A DNA stretch of 9,894 nucleotides from Candidatus Roizmanbacteria bacterium CG10_big_fil_rev_8_21_14_0_10_45_7 (GTDB taxonomy: Bacteria; Patescibacteriota; Microgenomatia; UBA1406): contig PFEE01000024.1 in the NCBI GenBank assembly GCA_002793745.1, forward strand, positions 1 through 9,894, read 5' to 3'. The notes beneath the pieces were generated by a model that saw only the letters and a program-made list of their open reading frames with translations, searched no databases and had not been told where the DNA came from. A program made the translations under genes and the position numbers. Shown one piece after another: positions 1 to 6,029 of the stretch. The first letter of the stretch is position 1. Each line of letters starts with the position of its first letter.

Positions 1-307
1 AGAGGATGCGGCAATCATTGTTGAGGATCTGGGGTGGAGCGATGTGGGTGCGTGGGATGCGCTTAAAGAGGCGATTGAAGAAAGCCCCCAGGCAAACGTG
101 ACCCGTGGCAATACCATAGTAAAAGATTCACAAGATACCCTAGTCTATAACTATGACGACGGCAAGCTGGTGGTGGGTATTGATCTGGATGGCATGATCG
201 TAGTAAACACCGGAGATGTATTGTTAGTAACCAAAAAAACATCCATTGCCAAAGTTAAGAAGCTGGTCGAGAGCTTTGAAGGAACCGAGCACGAAAAGCT
301 TACGTAA
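1..307 (+). CDS. manC: mannose-1-phosphate guanylyltransferase, C-terminal fragment (5' end outside window)
   Basis: The open frame enters the window at base 2 and runs to the TAA at 305-307, giving about 101 residues. The product would make GDP-mannose from mannose-1-phosphate and GTP in the cytoplasm, a precursor for surface glycans. The segment EDLGWSDVGAWDAL matches the family signature near the end of the catalytic domain (the usual form is LGWSDVGSW). The later stretch, with GIDLDGMIVVNTGDVLLV and then KVKKLVE, matches the usual C-terminal strand-and-helix ending. The frame stops soon after this, so it looks like the short single-domain type without the phosphomannose isomerase domain found in many ManC proteins. 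The ATG at 44 lies inside the conserved signature and is not the true start. The last 8 bases overlap the convergent mutase-like gene. The family call is firm. The symbol is less certain because related NTP-sugar transferases share this ending. Confidence 0.85.
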   Translation, partial: EDAAIIVEDLGWSDVGAWDALKEAIEESPQANVTRGNTIVKDSQDTLVYNYDDGKLVVGIDLDGMIVVNTGDVLLVTKKTSIAKVKKLVESFEGTEHEKLT

Positions 308-962
308 GGTGATAGGAGGCGTAGTCGCGATAGGCGTTTTCGATCGTAAGCATCTCGTCGCGCTCTAACGGTTCGAAATACATGCGGATCAGCCGTACCG
401 TGTTATTGGTACCGGAATAGGCAACATTGATGTTTTCGTCCTTCATTTTTTTCTCAAGCCACTTACAGAATGATTTAATGCGCCGGTTCCACACCTGCTC
501 CAAGCTTTCCCCGTTGGGCGGCGGCACATTCCATGAACGTCGCCACAAAATAGCCTCTTTGGGATGTTCGCGCATAACGGTCATTTTGCTTTTGCCGGTA
601 ATATCTCCATAATCCCGCTCAACTAATTCGGGCTTGATAATGTAAGGAACACCTTTGTGATATTTTTGTATCGGTTCCAGGGTTTGGATGCAGCGCTCAA
701 GGGCAGGGCTGATAAACAGATCAATATGTTTTTCTTTCAATTTTTCTGCAAGCTCTTTTGCCTGTGCTTTGCCCGCGTGGGTAAGGGTTGATTGGCGGTG
801 GCCGGAAAAAATTCTACGTACGTTGTCGTAGGTTTCACAGTGGCGGAATAGGTACAGCGTTGGCGGCTCATCGGTATTGCTTTTGGGCATAGGAGTAAGA
901 GCAGCGCCAGGGTTTTTGAGTGACGCAAGAGCTGATTTTTGAAGCGCTTCAAAATCGGTCAT
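300..962 (-). CDS. dPGM-like histidine phosphatase superfamily protein (phosphoglycerate mutase homologue) with altered active site
   Basis: This 220-residue protein belongs to the histidine phosphatase superfamily and most resembles cofactor-dependent phosphoglycerate mutase, which interconverts 3- and 2-phosphoglycerate. After a roughly 33-residue N-terminal extension, LYLFRHCETYDN (37-47) carries the nucleophile His41, but the usual RHG reads RHC. Other mutase-like features are FSGHR...TLT (52-61), Arg90, VERDYG (114-119, where Glu115 matches the dPGM acid) and WRRSWNVPPPNGES (140-153), which resembles the dPGM WRRSYDxPPP block. The second catalytic His, expected in a motif like AAHGNSLR, is replaced: YSGTNNTVR (182-190) has Thr186. 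The codon is ACC, two changes away from a His codon, so a single base error does not explain it. The gene starts 2 nt after the enolase stop, so the two are probably cotranscribed, which supports a glycolytic role. No Shine-Dalgarno site is visible. The superfamily is certain; mutase activity is inferred and in doubt. Confidence 0.85.
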   Translation of the reverse strand: MTDFEALQKSALASLKNPGAALTPMPKSNTDEPPTLYLFRHCETYDNVRRIFSGHRQSTLTHAGKAQAKELAEKLKEKHIDLFISPALERCIQTLEPIQKYHKGVPYIIKPELVERDYGDITGKSKMTVMREHPKEAILWRRSWNVPPPNGESLEQVWNRRIKSFCKWLEKKMKDENINVAYSGTNNTVRLIRMYFEPLERDEMLTIENAYRDYASYHLT

Positions 963-964
963 GA

Positions 965-2245
965 TTATTCTTTTTTAAACGGGAATGAAGCAAATGTGCT
1001 CGTCTTTTCTAGATGTTCTATTTCAAGCAAACGGTTATATTTTGCCATGCGTTCGGATCGGGACATGCTTCCGGTTTTAATTTGTCCGGCTCCGCTGGCA
1101 ACCACCAAATCGGCAATAAAAGCATCCTCGGTTTCGCCGGATCGGTGTGATATAACGACGGTCATATCATTCATTTTCGCCTGCTGTATCACGTCAATGG
1201 TTTCACTTAACGTTCCTATCTGATTAAGCTTTACGAGTATAGAATTGCTCGCCTTTTTTTCTATGCCTTGGCGAAGACGGTCTTTGTTGGTTGCATACAG
1301 GTCATCACCGATTATTTGAATTGTTGCTCCCACTTTTGCCGTAAGATGCGTGAATCCGTCCCAATCGTCTTCGGCAAACGGATCCTCAAGTGACACCAGA
1401 GGGTATTTGGCAACAAGCTCGGCGTAATACTCACTGAGTTTTTCAGTCGTATAGTTTGTTTGGTTGGTGGCAAAGCGGTATTCATCATTCTCATAGAACA
1501 CGCTTGCCGCAGCATCAATGCCCAATGCTATTTCCTGGCCTGCAACATAACTGCTCTCTTCAATGGCTTCCATCAAAAGCTGCAATGGTTCCTCATTGGT
1601 TTTAAATGGCAGAGCAAATCCTCCCTCGTCGCCTACCGTGGTGCTGTGCCCCAGTGCGCTCACCTTTTTCTTCAACACTTGAAATATCTCTGCTGCGGCA
1701 CGCAGTGCTTCAGAAAAACGGGTAAAGCCATAGGGAATAATCATGTATTCCTGAAAATCGGATGATTTACTGGCGTGCTTTCCGCCGTTTATGACGTTAA
1801 TGAGCGGTACGGGCAGCACGTATGATGTGGTTTCGAAAAATGATGCCAGATATTCATAGAGTTCCTTTTTTTGCCCGACGCTGGTTGCTTTAGCAACGGC
1901 GAGTGAAGCGGAAAGAATGGCGTTTGCTCCCAGTCGCGACTTGTTTTTTGTTCCGTCCAGGGCAATCATTGCGCCATCAAGCTGTTGCTGGTTGTTGGGA
2001 TCTTTGCCGATAATAAGTGGCGCAATCTCGTTTTCAACAGCGTACTTTGCTTTTAGCACTCCTTTGCCTTGGTATCGTTTGGAATCCTCATCGCGCAGCT
2101 CGTGCGCTTCGTGAATGCCGGTTGAAGCGCCCGATGGTATAGAAGCACTGCCCACCGCGCCATTATCGAGCTTTATAAACGTCTTAAGAGTTGGAAATCC
2201 GCGTGAATCAAGTATCTCTATACAACGAACACCAGTGATAACCAT
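965..2245 (-). CDS. eno: enolase (phosphopyruvate hydratase)
   Basis: Enolase converts 2-phosphoglycerate to phosphoenolpyruvate in the cytoplasm. The protein is 426 residues, a normal full length. The N-terminal domain has the loop PSGASTGIHEAHELRD (37-52). The barrel carries the expected catalytic and metal residues: Glu166 (FQEYM), Glu207 (GDEGGF), Asp244 (GIDAAAS), Glu287 (LEDPF), Asp314 (GDDLY), Lys339 (LVKLNQIG), His367 (SHRSGETED) and Lys390 (GQIKTG). All are present, so the enzyme should be active. The ATG at 2245 is supported by the standard N-terminus (VRCIEILDSRGFPTL) and by a promoter -10 box 9 nt upstream. There is no Shine-Dalgarno site. The dPGM-like gene follows after 2 nt, so the two genes would supply consecutive steps of lower glycolysis. 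Confidence 0.98.
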   Translation of the reverse strand: MVITGVRCIEILDSRGFPTLKTFIKLDNGAVGSASIPSGASTGIHEAHELRDEDSKRYQGKGVLKAKYAVENEIAPLIIGKDPNNQQQLDGAMIALDGTKNKSRLGANAILSASLAVAKATSVGQKKELYEYLASFFETTSYVLPVPLINVINGGKHASKSSDFQEYMIIPYGFTRFSEALRAAAEIFQVLKKKVSALGHSTTVGDEGGFALPFKTNEEPLQLLMEAIEESSYVAGQEIALGIDAAASVFYENDEYRFATNQTNYTTEKLSEYYAELVAKYPLVSLEDPFAEDDWDGFTHLTAKVGATIQIIGDDLYATNKDRLRQGIEKKASNSILVKLNQIGTLSETIDVIQQAKMNDMTVVISHRSGETEDAFIADLVVASGAGQIKTGSMSRSERMAKYNRLLEIEHLEKTSTFASFPFKKE

Positions 2246-2254
2246 TGTTTAATT

Positions 2255-2263
2255 ACTATAGCA
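2255..2263 (-). promoter_or_regulatory. extended -10 promoter box for enolase
   Basis: On the minus strand the sequence reads TGCTATAGT, an extended -10 (TGn plus TATAGT, one mismatch from TATAAT). A poor -35 candidate (CTTCGA, 2278-2283) lies at 17-nt spacing. The last base of the -10 is 9 nt from the ATG at 2245, so transcription would begin 0-3 nt before the start codon. The mRNA would be leaderless or nearly so. This is a sequence-only prediction. Confidence 0.5.
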
Positions 2264-2267
2264 CGTT

Positions 2268-2369
2268 TTATCTTTTTTCGAAGTAGAGCGTAACCACAGA
2301 GGTAATGAACGCTAATGGAGGCGCTGCCGCTGTAGCCAATAATGCCGCGGTTATCGCTGTTGTAGTCAT
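2268..2369 (-). CDS. possible small hydrophobic peptide, 33 aa
   Basis: A short minus-strand frame begins MTTTAITAALLATAAAPP and ends in a charged tail, YFEKR. Residues 4-29 are almost entirely hydrophobic or small, long enough for one membrane span. It starts 2 nt after the stop of another 33-residue ORF and ends 22 nt before enolase. There is no Shine-Dalgarno site, and its 3' end overlaps the predicted enolase promoter. I do not recognise a family. It may be a chance frame in an intergenic region, since all three minus-strand frames are partly open here. Confidence 0.18.
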   Translation of the reverse strand: MTTTAITAALLATAAAPPLAFITSVVTLYFEKR

Positions 2370-2371
2370 AT

Positions 2372-2473
2372 TCAGGATACACGGAATAGTTGGTTGTTTT
2401 GATGTTTTTGCGCAACCATTAACGCAACTATCGTGATAACGAGTACACTCGTATAATATTTTATGCCTTTCAT
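2372..2473 (-). CDS. possible small single-span membrane peptide, 33 aa
   Basis: This minus-strand frame starts MKGIKYYTSVLVITIVAL: a Lys-containing start followed by a hydrophobic stretch, then a polar tail (AQKHQNN...RVS). It looks like a signal anchor or signal peptide. Upstream are TTGCAA (2504-2509) and TAAAAT (2482-2487) with a 16-nt spacer, and the ATG is 8 nt after the -10, the same layout as the neighbouring genes. It diverges from the gene at 2535. It may instead be the start of a longer gene broken by a frameshift: a neighbouring minus-strand frame stays open past 2374 and continues KNIKTTNYSVYPEYDYNSD. No family is recognised. An inverted repeat (CGAGT AC ACTCG, 2440-2451) lies inside it. 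Support is compositional only. Confidence 0.3.
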   Translation of the reverse strand: MKGIKYYTSVLVITIVALMVAQKHQNNQLFRVS

Positions 2474-2481
2474 ATGCCTCT

Positions 2482-2509
2482 ATTTTAAATGTTCGCTGTT
2501 TTTTTGCAA
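2482..2509 (-). promoter_or_regulatory. candidate promoter for the 2372-2473 small ORF
   Basis: On the minus strand, TTGCAA (2504-2509, four of six matches to TTGACA) is followed after 16 nt by TAAAAT (2482-2487, five of six matches to TATAAT). The ATG at 2473 is 8 nt further on. TTGCAA is its own reverse complement, so it could also face the other way, but its 12-nt distance from the plus-strand TATACT is too short for a normal -35. Confidence 0.3.
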
Positions 2510-2521
2510 CCTTCGCTAGGG

Positions 2522-2527
2522 TATACT
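2522..2527 (+). promoter_or_regulatory. -10 box directly before the 2535 gene
   Basis: TATACT sits exactly 7 nt before the ATG at 2535, so the predicted transcription start falls on or next to the start codon and the mRNA would be leaderless. At 17-nt spacing the -35 region is only a T run (2499-2504). A second perfect -10 (TATAAT, 2452-2457) further upstream would give a leader of about 70 nt and cannot be excluded. Confidence 0.45.
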
Positions 2528-2534
2528 TAAAGGC

Positions 2535-3797
2535 ATGTCGCAGGTACCACGCATTATTCTTCTTGCCGGAGGTGTGGGTAAGCGTTTTGCCCCGTTTGTC
2601 ACCAACAAAACCATGTTTCCCTTCCAAGGAAAACCGATCCTGCAACATACACTGGAGCTTATTGCTGATGCTGGTCTTACGGAAGTGCTCGTTATTTCAA
2701 ACAGTGATAACACTCAGTGGTTAAATCAATATAACAATCCAAACTTGACTATTACGCAGGTCATTCAGGATAAGCCGTTGGGCATGGGCCAGGCGTTGTA
2801 TGAAGCGCAACAAGCAATGGGAGACGAGCCGTCGATTATTATGAATGCGGTTGATGTGGTTGAAACAAGCCTACTTCCCGAGTTGGTACAACATATTGCA
2901 GATAACGATATAGGAATTGTGGGGATTCATATGGACGACTACTTCCCCGGCGGGTATATTCGTTTTGATCACGATCGCGTCGTAGAAATTATTGAAAAAC
3001 CATTGCCGGATAAAGTACCCAGCCAGTTTGTAAAATTAGTATTTGATTACATAAAGTCGCCGGCCCGGCTTATTACGGCGCTTAATGAGGTGGGCCACGA
3101 ACAGGATGACAGCTATGAGCAGGCGCTGTCTAAGCTCATTACAGAAACGCCCCCTGTTTTTGTGCCCTATCGGGGACAGTGGAATAAGTTGAAATTTCCA
3201 CACTATATCCTTGAGGTAATGGATGTGCTTAATGCCCTAAAACTCCCACAAAAACCGTTTATACATAAATCGGCGCAGGTAAGCCCGAGCGCATTGGTAG
3301 AAGGCACCAGTTATATTGACGAGGGAGCTCGTGTTTTGGAAGGAGCCATTATTAAGAACAGTTACATAGGAAAGCAAGTGACAGTGGGTAATCACACCTT
3401 GGTGCGCGATTCAACGGTTGAAGAAAATTCGGTGATTGGTTTTGGTACGGAAGTAGCACGAAGTTATATTGGCCCACATACCATGACACACCATGCGTTC
3501 ATTGGTGATTCGGTGCTTGAGGGGTATTCCAATGTAAGTTACGGAACGTGTCTTACTAATATGCGCATAGATGGCAAAAGTATTGCGGTAAAGTTTTCGG
3601 AATCAACACTTGAGACTGGTAAGCATAAATTGGGAGCTCTTGTGGCACGCGATGTATTTTTTGGTGCGCAAAGCCTAACCTTGCCGGGAGTTACCATTGG
3701 TGCGGGAGCCAAGATTTATCCATCGACTATTGTGCATACATCATTGCCCGCAGGCAGCACCATCAAGTCGTACCAGAAGCAAGAAGTGTCTTCTTAA
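2535..3797 (+). CDS. GlmU/ST0452-like sugar-1-phosphate nucleotidyltransferase with left-handed beta-helix domain
   Basis: This 420-residue, two-domain cytoplasmic protein is likely to activate a sugar phosphate (glucose-1-P or GlcNAc-1-P class) to an NDP-sugar for cell-envelope glycans. Residues 1-235 form the nucleotidyltransferase: LLAGGVGKRF (9-18) is the nucleotide loop, NKTMFPFQGKPIL (24-36) the Lys/Pro motif, and NAVDVVE (104-110) holds the probable metal Asp, though the usual Gly before it is Val. EKPLP (154-158) matches the sugar-binding EKP motif. Residues 245-415 are hexapeptide repeats of a beta-helix. Within it, HHAFIGDSVLEGYSNVSYGT (319-338), followed by TGKHKLGALVARDV (361-374), resembles the archaeal bifunctional ST0452 acyltransferase domain (GDS..G.nvn.GaGT, then RRKLGA), but GAGT has become YGTC. 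N-acetyltransferase activity is therefore possible but unproven. The start is fixed by the domain boundary and the -10 box. The 3' end overlaps the Nudix gene by 35 nt. The substrate is unknown. Confidence 0.85.
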   Translation: MSQVPRIILLAGGVGKRFAPFVTNKTMFPFQGKPILQHTLELIADAGLTEVLVISNSDNTQWLNQYNNPNLTITQVIQDKPLGMGQALYEAQQAMGDEPSIIMNAVDVVETSLLPELVQHIADNDIGIVGIHMDDYFPGGYIRFDHDRVVEIIEKPLPDKVPSQFVKLVFDYIKSPARLITALNEVGHEQDDSYEQALSKLITETPPVFVPYRGQWNKLKFPHYILEVMDVLNALKLPQKPFIHKSAQVSPSALVEGTSYIDEGARVLEGAIIKNSYIGKQVTVGNHTLVRDSTVEENSVIGFGTEVARSYIGPHTMTHHAFIGDSVLEGYSNVSYGTCLTNMRIDGKSIAVKFSESTLETGKHKLGALVARDVFFGAQSLTLPGVTIGAGAKIYPSTIVHTSLPAGSTIKSYQKQEVSS

Positions 3798-4326
3798 AGT
3801 CAGCGAGTTTTTGTGGGTCTTCTTTCAAGCGAAACAGCCAGTCGCTTAAGCGTTTTCCCCAAAAGGTTTCAGAGGAAACCACATCAAGAAATGCATCAAA
3901 TGAATATGACTGCACCTCTATTTTTTCTCCCGGATCCAAGTGCGGCTGGGCATCTTTAACGCAGTTGCGTGCCACAAATAGGTAGGTGGTCCAATCAAGC
4001 TTTCCGTCAAATTCAAATGTTTTTATCAGCTCCCAATCGTCTGAAACCATGCCGGCCTCTTCATGCAGCTCACGCTTGGCAGTTGCCAGCGGTTCCTCTC
4101 CCTCTTCTTGGCGTCCTCCCAAAAATGAATGCCGGAGTGGTTTGCCCGGCTGTTCCTCGTATGAAAGCAATATTTTATTTCCTACCGTAGGAATTATCTG
4201 AATGGTTGACGGTCGTTTTAATGCCTCAAAAGTGGCGAAACTGCCATCATACAGCTCCTGTTCCCATTGGTATACATTAAAAATCGTACCTTTGAATACG
4301 CGTTTCGCGACGGATGGAATTTTCAT
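3763..4326 (-). CDS. Nudix hydrolase (ADP-sugar pyrophosphatase-like)
   Basis: This 187-residue cytoplasmic hydrolase cleaves a nucleoside diphosphate linked to another group. Its layout (beta-rich start with ELYDGSFATFEALKRP, then EEQPG before the box) is that of ADP-ribose/ADP-sugar pyrophosphatases. The Nudix box is complete from Gly71 to Met93: GRQEEGE, seven residues, then RELHEEAGM, matching Gx5Ex7REUxEExGU including the metal-binding Glu residues. The gene starts 7 nt after the stop of the upstream DUF1761 gene, so the pair is probably one transcript. Its 3' end overlaps the convergent nucleotidyltransferase gene by 35 nt. No Shine-Dalgarno site precedes the ATG. The family is certain; the exact substrate is not. 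Confidence 0.93.
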   Translation of the reverse strand: MKIPSVAKRVFKGTIFNVYQWEQELYDGSFATFEALKRPSTIQIIPTVGNKILLSYEEQPGKPLRHSFLGGRQEEGEEPLATAKRELHEEAGMVSDDWELIKTFEFDGKLDWTTYLFVARNCVKDAQPHLDPGEKIEVQSYSFDAFLDVVSSETFWGKRLSDWLFRLKEDPQKLADFKKTLLASGTT

Positions 4327-4333
4327 AGAGGGA

Positions 4334-4681
4334 TTAATAAAACAGTCCTAATAGTCCGCCCATCAGGGTCAATGAAACGGCGGGGTAGCCAAAGTCGATC
4401 AGCCAGGCTTTAAGCGGACGCTTGAGAAACAGATAGTGCGGGAGAGCTGCAAGCAAGACTATCCCAAATCCCAAGATAAATCCGGTAAATGCGCCATTAA
4501 GAAAACCGGGATCAGTGATACCAAAGATAAGCCGTTGCAATACTGCCGCTACCATTAAACCCGCAATAAAACAGGCGCCGTATATGCGACCCATTTTCTG
4601 AGGATTAGTTTTTTTCAAAAACCACACATACACAATTATCATATTGAGGATTGCAGCAAACAGAACGGCTAAGTATTCCAT
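4334..4681 (-). CDS. DUF1761-type four-span membrane protein
   Basis: This 115-residue inner-membrane protein has four predicted spans: about residues 3-21 (LAVLFAAILNMIIVYVWF), 33-50, 60-82 and 93-114. The start with a Trp-containing first span, and the final GYPAVSLTLMGGLLGL segment, look like DUF1761, a family of unknown function. The frame is open further upstream, but that part is antisense to ddl. The ATG at 4681 begins the first membrane span and lies just after the divergent promoter region, so it is the chosen start. The gene is first in a two-gene unit with the Nudix hydrolase, and nothing in the sequence links the two functionally. The membrane nature is firm and the DUF1761 call is likely. 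Confidence 0.8.
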   Translation of the reverse strand: MEYLAVLFAAILNMIIVYVWFLKKTNPQKMGRIYGACFIAGLMVAAVLQRLIFGITDPGFLNGAFTGFILGFGIVLLAALPHYLFLKRPLKAWLIDFGYPAVSLTLMGGLLGLFY

Positions 4682-4693
4682 ATGACTCTTAGT

Positions 4694-4702
4694 AGTATAA
4701 TA
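4694..4702. promoter_or_regulatory. overlapping divergent -10 boxes for ddl (+) and DUF1761 (-)
   Basis: The 34-nt gap between the two start codons holds AGTATAATA. On the plus strand this gives a perfect TATAAT (4696-4701), 14 nt before the ddl ATG. On the minus strand the same bases read TATACT (4694-4699) or TATTAT (4697-4702), about 9-12 nt before the DUF1761 ATG. RNA polymerase could bind in only one direction at a time, so the two genes may compete. No clear -35 is seen on either side. Confidence 0.5.
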
Positions 4703-4715
4703 GGTGGGCTTATCT

Positions 4716-5804
4716 ATGACAACCGATCGCAAAAAAATACGGGTATGCCTTCTGTTTGGCGGGCGCAGCGGTGAACATGAAGTTTCGCTGCAATCGGCAA
4801 AGTCCGTGTATGAGGCGCTCGACCAGTCAAAGTATGATATAAAGCTGGTGGGCATTGATAAACAGGGTCACTGGCTTCCGCTCAATGAATCACACTATTT
4901 ACTGCACGAAACCAATCCTAAGTTAATCTCACTGAATACCGCCGCGGTGCAGCAAGAACAAACGTTATTCAAACCCAATGAACCAACGCAGGTCACCGGT
5001 GTGGATGTATTTTTTCCCGTGATGCACGGAACGTATGGTGAGGACGGATCAATACAGGGCATGCTGGAGCTTATGCAAGTTGCGTATGTGGGAGCAGGAG
5101 TATTAGGATCGGCAGTAGGTATGGATAAGGACGTTATGAAACGGCTTCTTAAAGTGTCACATATTCCCACTGCTCGGTATAAAACCATACGGAAGCATGA
5201 ACCATATCAAAAAGCGGTCTCTGGCGTTATTAAACAACTGGGTTTGCCATTATTCGTAAAGCCGGCAAACCTGGGATCATCAGTCGGAATCACGAAAGTA
5301 CACACGCAGGACGAGTTGTTACCAGCGTTGGAGCATGCGTTTCAATTTGATACCAAGGTATTAATTGAGGAATGTATTAATGGAAGAGAAATAGAATGTT
5401 CGGTGTTGGGTAACGAGAACCCTATGACGTCGGTCCTTGGTGAAATAATCCCCTCACACGAATTTTATTCCTACGAGGCAAAGTATATAGACGAACATGG
5501 TGCAGCCTTGCGTATTCCGGCAAAGTTGAGCGCATTCCAGACGCAACAGGTACAGACGATGGCCATAGAAGCGTTTAAGGTGCTTGAATGCGAAGGCATG
5601 GCACGGGTTGATTTCTTTTTAACCAATAAGGGGAAATTGTATGTAAACGAGATTAATACCATTCCCGGTTTTACCAAAATCAGTATGTACCCAAAGCTGT
5701 GGGAGGCATCAGGCATTTCTTATCCTGCATTATTAGACAAGCTGATTCAACTTGCCATTGAACGGAAAAACAAAAAAGACCGTTTAGTCCGCAGTTACCC
5801 CTAA
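4716..5804 (+). CDS. ddl: D-alanine--D-alanine ligase
   Basis: This ATP-grasp enzyme joins two D-alanines for the peptidoglycan stem peptide in the cytoplasm. From the ATG at 4716 it has 362 residues, similar to the DdlA type. The N-terminal motif LFGGRSGEHEVSL (13-25) contains Glu22. The ATP-grasp region has FVKPANLGSSVG (180-191) and EECINGREIE (218-227). FYSYEAKY (250-257) keeps the Tyr/Lys arrangement of D-Ala-D-Ala ligases rather than the VanA-type loop. Arg297, Asp299, Glu312 and Asn314 (ARVDF, NEINT) supply substrate and metal contacts, and GFTKISMYPKLW (318-329) is the usual C-terminal signature. A GTG at 4704 is in frame, but it lies just after the -10 box and before the probable transcription start, so the ATG is preferred. 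AGGTGG (4702-4707) looks like a Shine-Dalgarno site but would only be transcribed from an upstream promoter. Confidence 0.97.
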   Translation: MTTDRKKIRVCLLFGGRSGEHEVSLQSAKSVYEALDQSKYDIKLVGIDKQGHWLPLNESHYLLHETNPKLISLNTAAVQQEQTLFKPNEPTQVTGVDVFFPVMHGTYGEDGSIQGMLELMQVAYVGAGVLGSAVGMDKDVMKRLLKVSHIPTARYKTIRKHEPYQKAVSGVIKQLGLPLFVKPANLGSSVGITKVHTQDELLPALEHAFQFDTKVLIEECINGREIECSVLGNENPMTSVLGEIIPSHEFYSYEAKYIDEHGAALRIPAKLSAFQTQQVQTMAIEAFKVLECEGMARVDFFLTNKGKLYVNEINTIPGFTKISMYPKLWEASGISYPALLDKLIQLAIERKNKKDRLVRSYP

Positions 5805-5813
5805 TACCCTCTG

Positions 5814-5822
5814 TGCTAGAAT
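5814..5822 (+). promoter_or_regulatory. extended -10 promoter box for the 5829-8150 gene run
   Basis: TGCTAGAAT is an extended -10 (TGn plus TAGAAT). It ends 6 nt before the ATG at 5829, which again predicts a leaderless start. It lies in the 24-nt gap after ddl, and no good -35 is visible. It would drive the dehydratase remnant, the FkbM gene and the glycosyltransferase as one transcript. Confidence 0.45.
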
Positions 5823-5828
5823 AACAGT

Positions 5829-6029
5829 ATGCAGCCAGCCAGCACTGATTTAACCCAAAAACACTGCGTGCCTTGCGAGGGCGGAACCAAGCCTCTGACT
5901 AAAGAAGAAGCGGCGCCGTACCTGCAGGCAGTTCCCCATTGGGCTGTTGACGAGGCAGGAAAAAAGATTAAGCGGACATTCAGCACCAATGACTTCATAC
6001 TGGCTACAAAGATAGACACGCTGGTATGA
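5829..6029 (+). pseudogene. pterin-4a-carbinolamine dehydratase with internal deletion
   Basis: The 66-residue frame matches both ends of the PCD/PhhB family (usually about 95-110 residues) but lacks the middle. The N-terminal half, C13-V-P-C-E-G-G-T-K-P-L-T-K-E-E, then the VPHW region (35-38) and IKRTFS, is typical. It then jumps to NDFILATKID (54-63), which is the usual C-terminal end (family form GLSxNDFilAakID). The missing central block normally contains the catalytic His pair (HHP) and the later THxxGG His, so dehydratase activity is not expected. The loss is in frame and spans roughly 45-50 codons by comparison with the remembered family pattern. Both edges would encode a similar (F/N)xDF stretch, so recombination between short repeats is a plausible cause. 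The stop TGA overlaps the FkbM start (ATGA), so translation of the remnant may still feed the next gene. Confidence 0.72.

Noticed and set aside
2440..2451. Inverted repeat CGAGT AC ACTCG as an operator
   Set aside because: It is short, single copy, and not placed over either predicted start-proximal promoter. There is too little to call a regulator site.
2452..2519. Perfect TATAAT on the + strand (2452-2457) with an 18-codon ORF from 2463
   Set aside because: The ORF is tiny and Cys/Phe-rich with no family pattern. The box falls in AT-rich sequence and has no good -35. It is kept only as a possible distal promoter for the gene at 2535.
4704..4715. GTG start for ddl at 4704
   Set aside because: It lies 2 nt after the -10 box, before the likely transcription start. 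The family N-terminus is complete from the ATG at 4716.
4682..4855. N-terminal extension of the DUF1761 frame up to 4855 (-)
   Set aside because: It lies antisense to ddl across the promoter region and has no membrane or family pattern. The ATG at 4681 directly begins the first membrane span.
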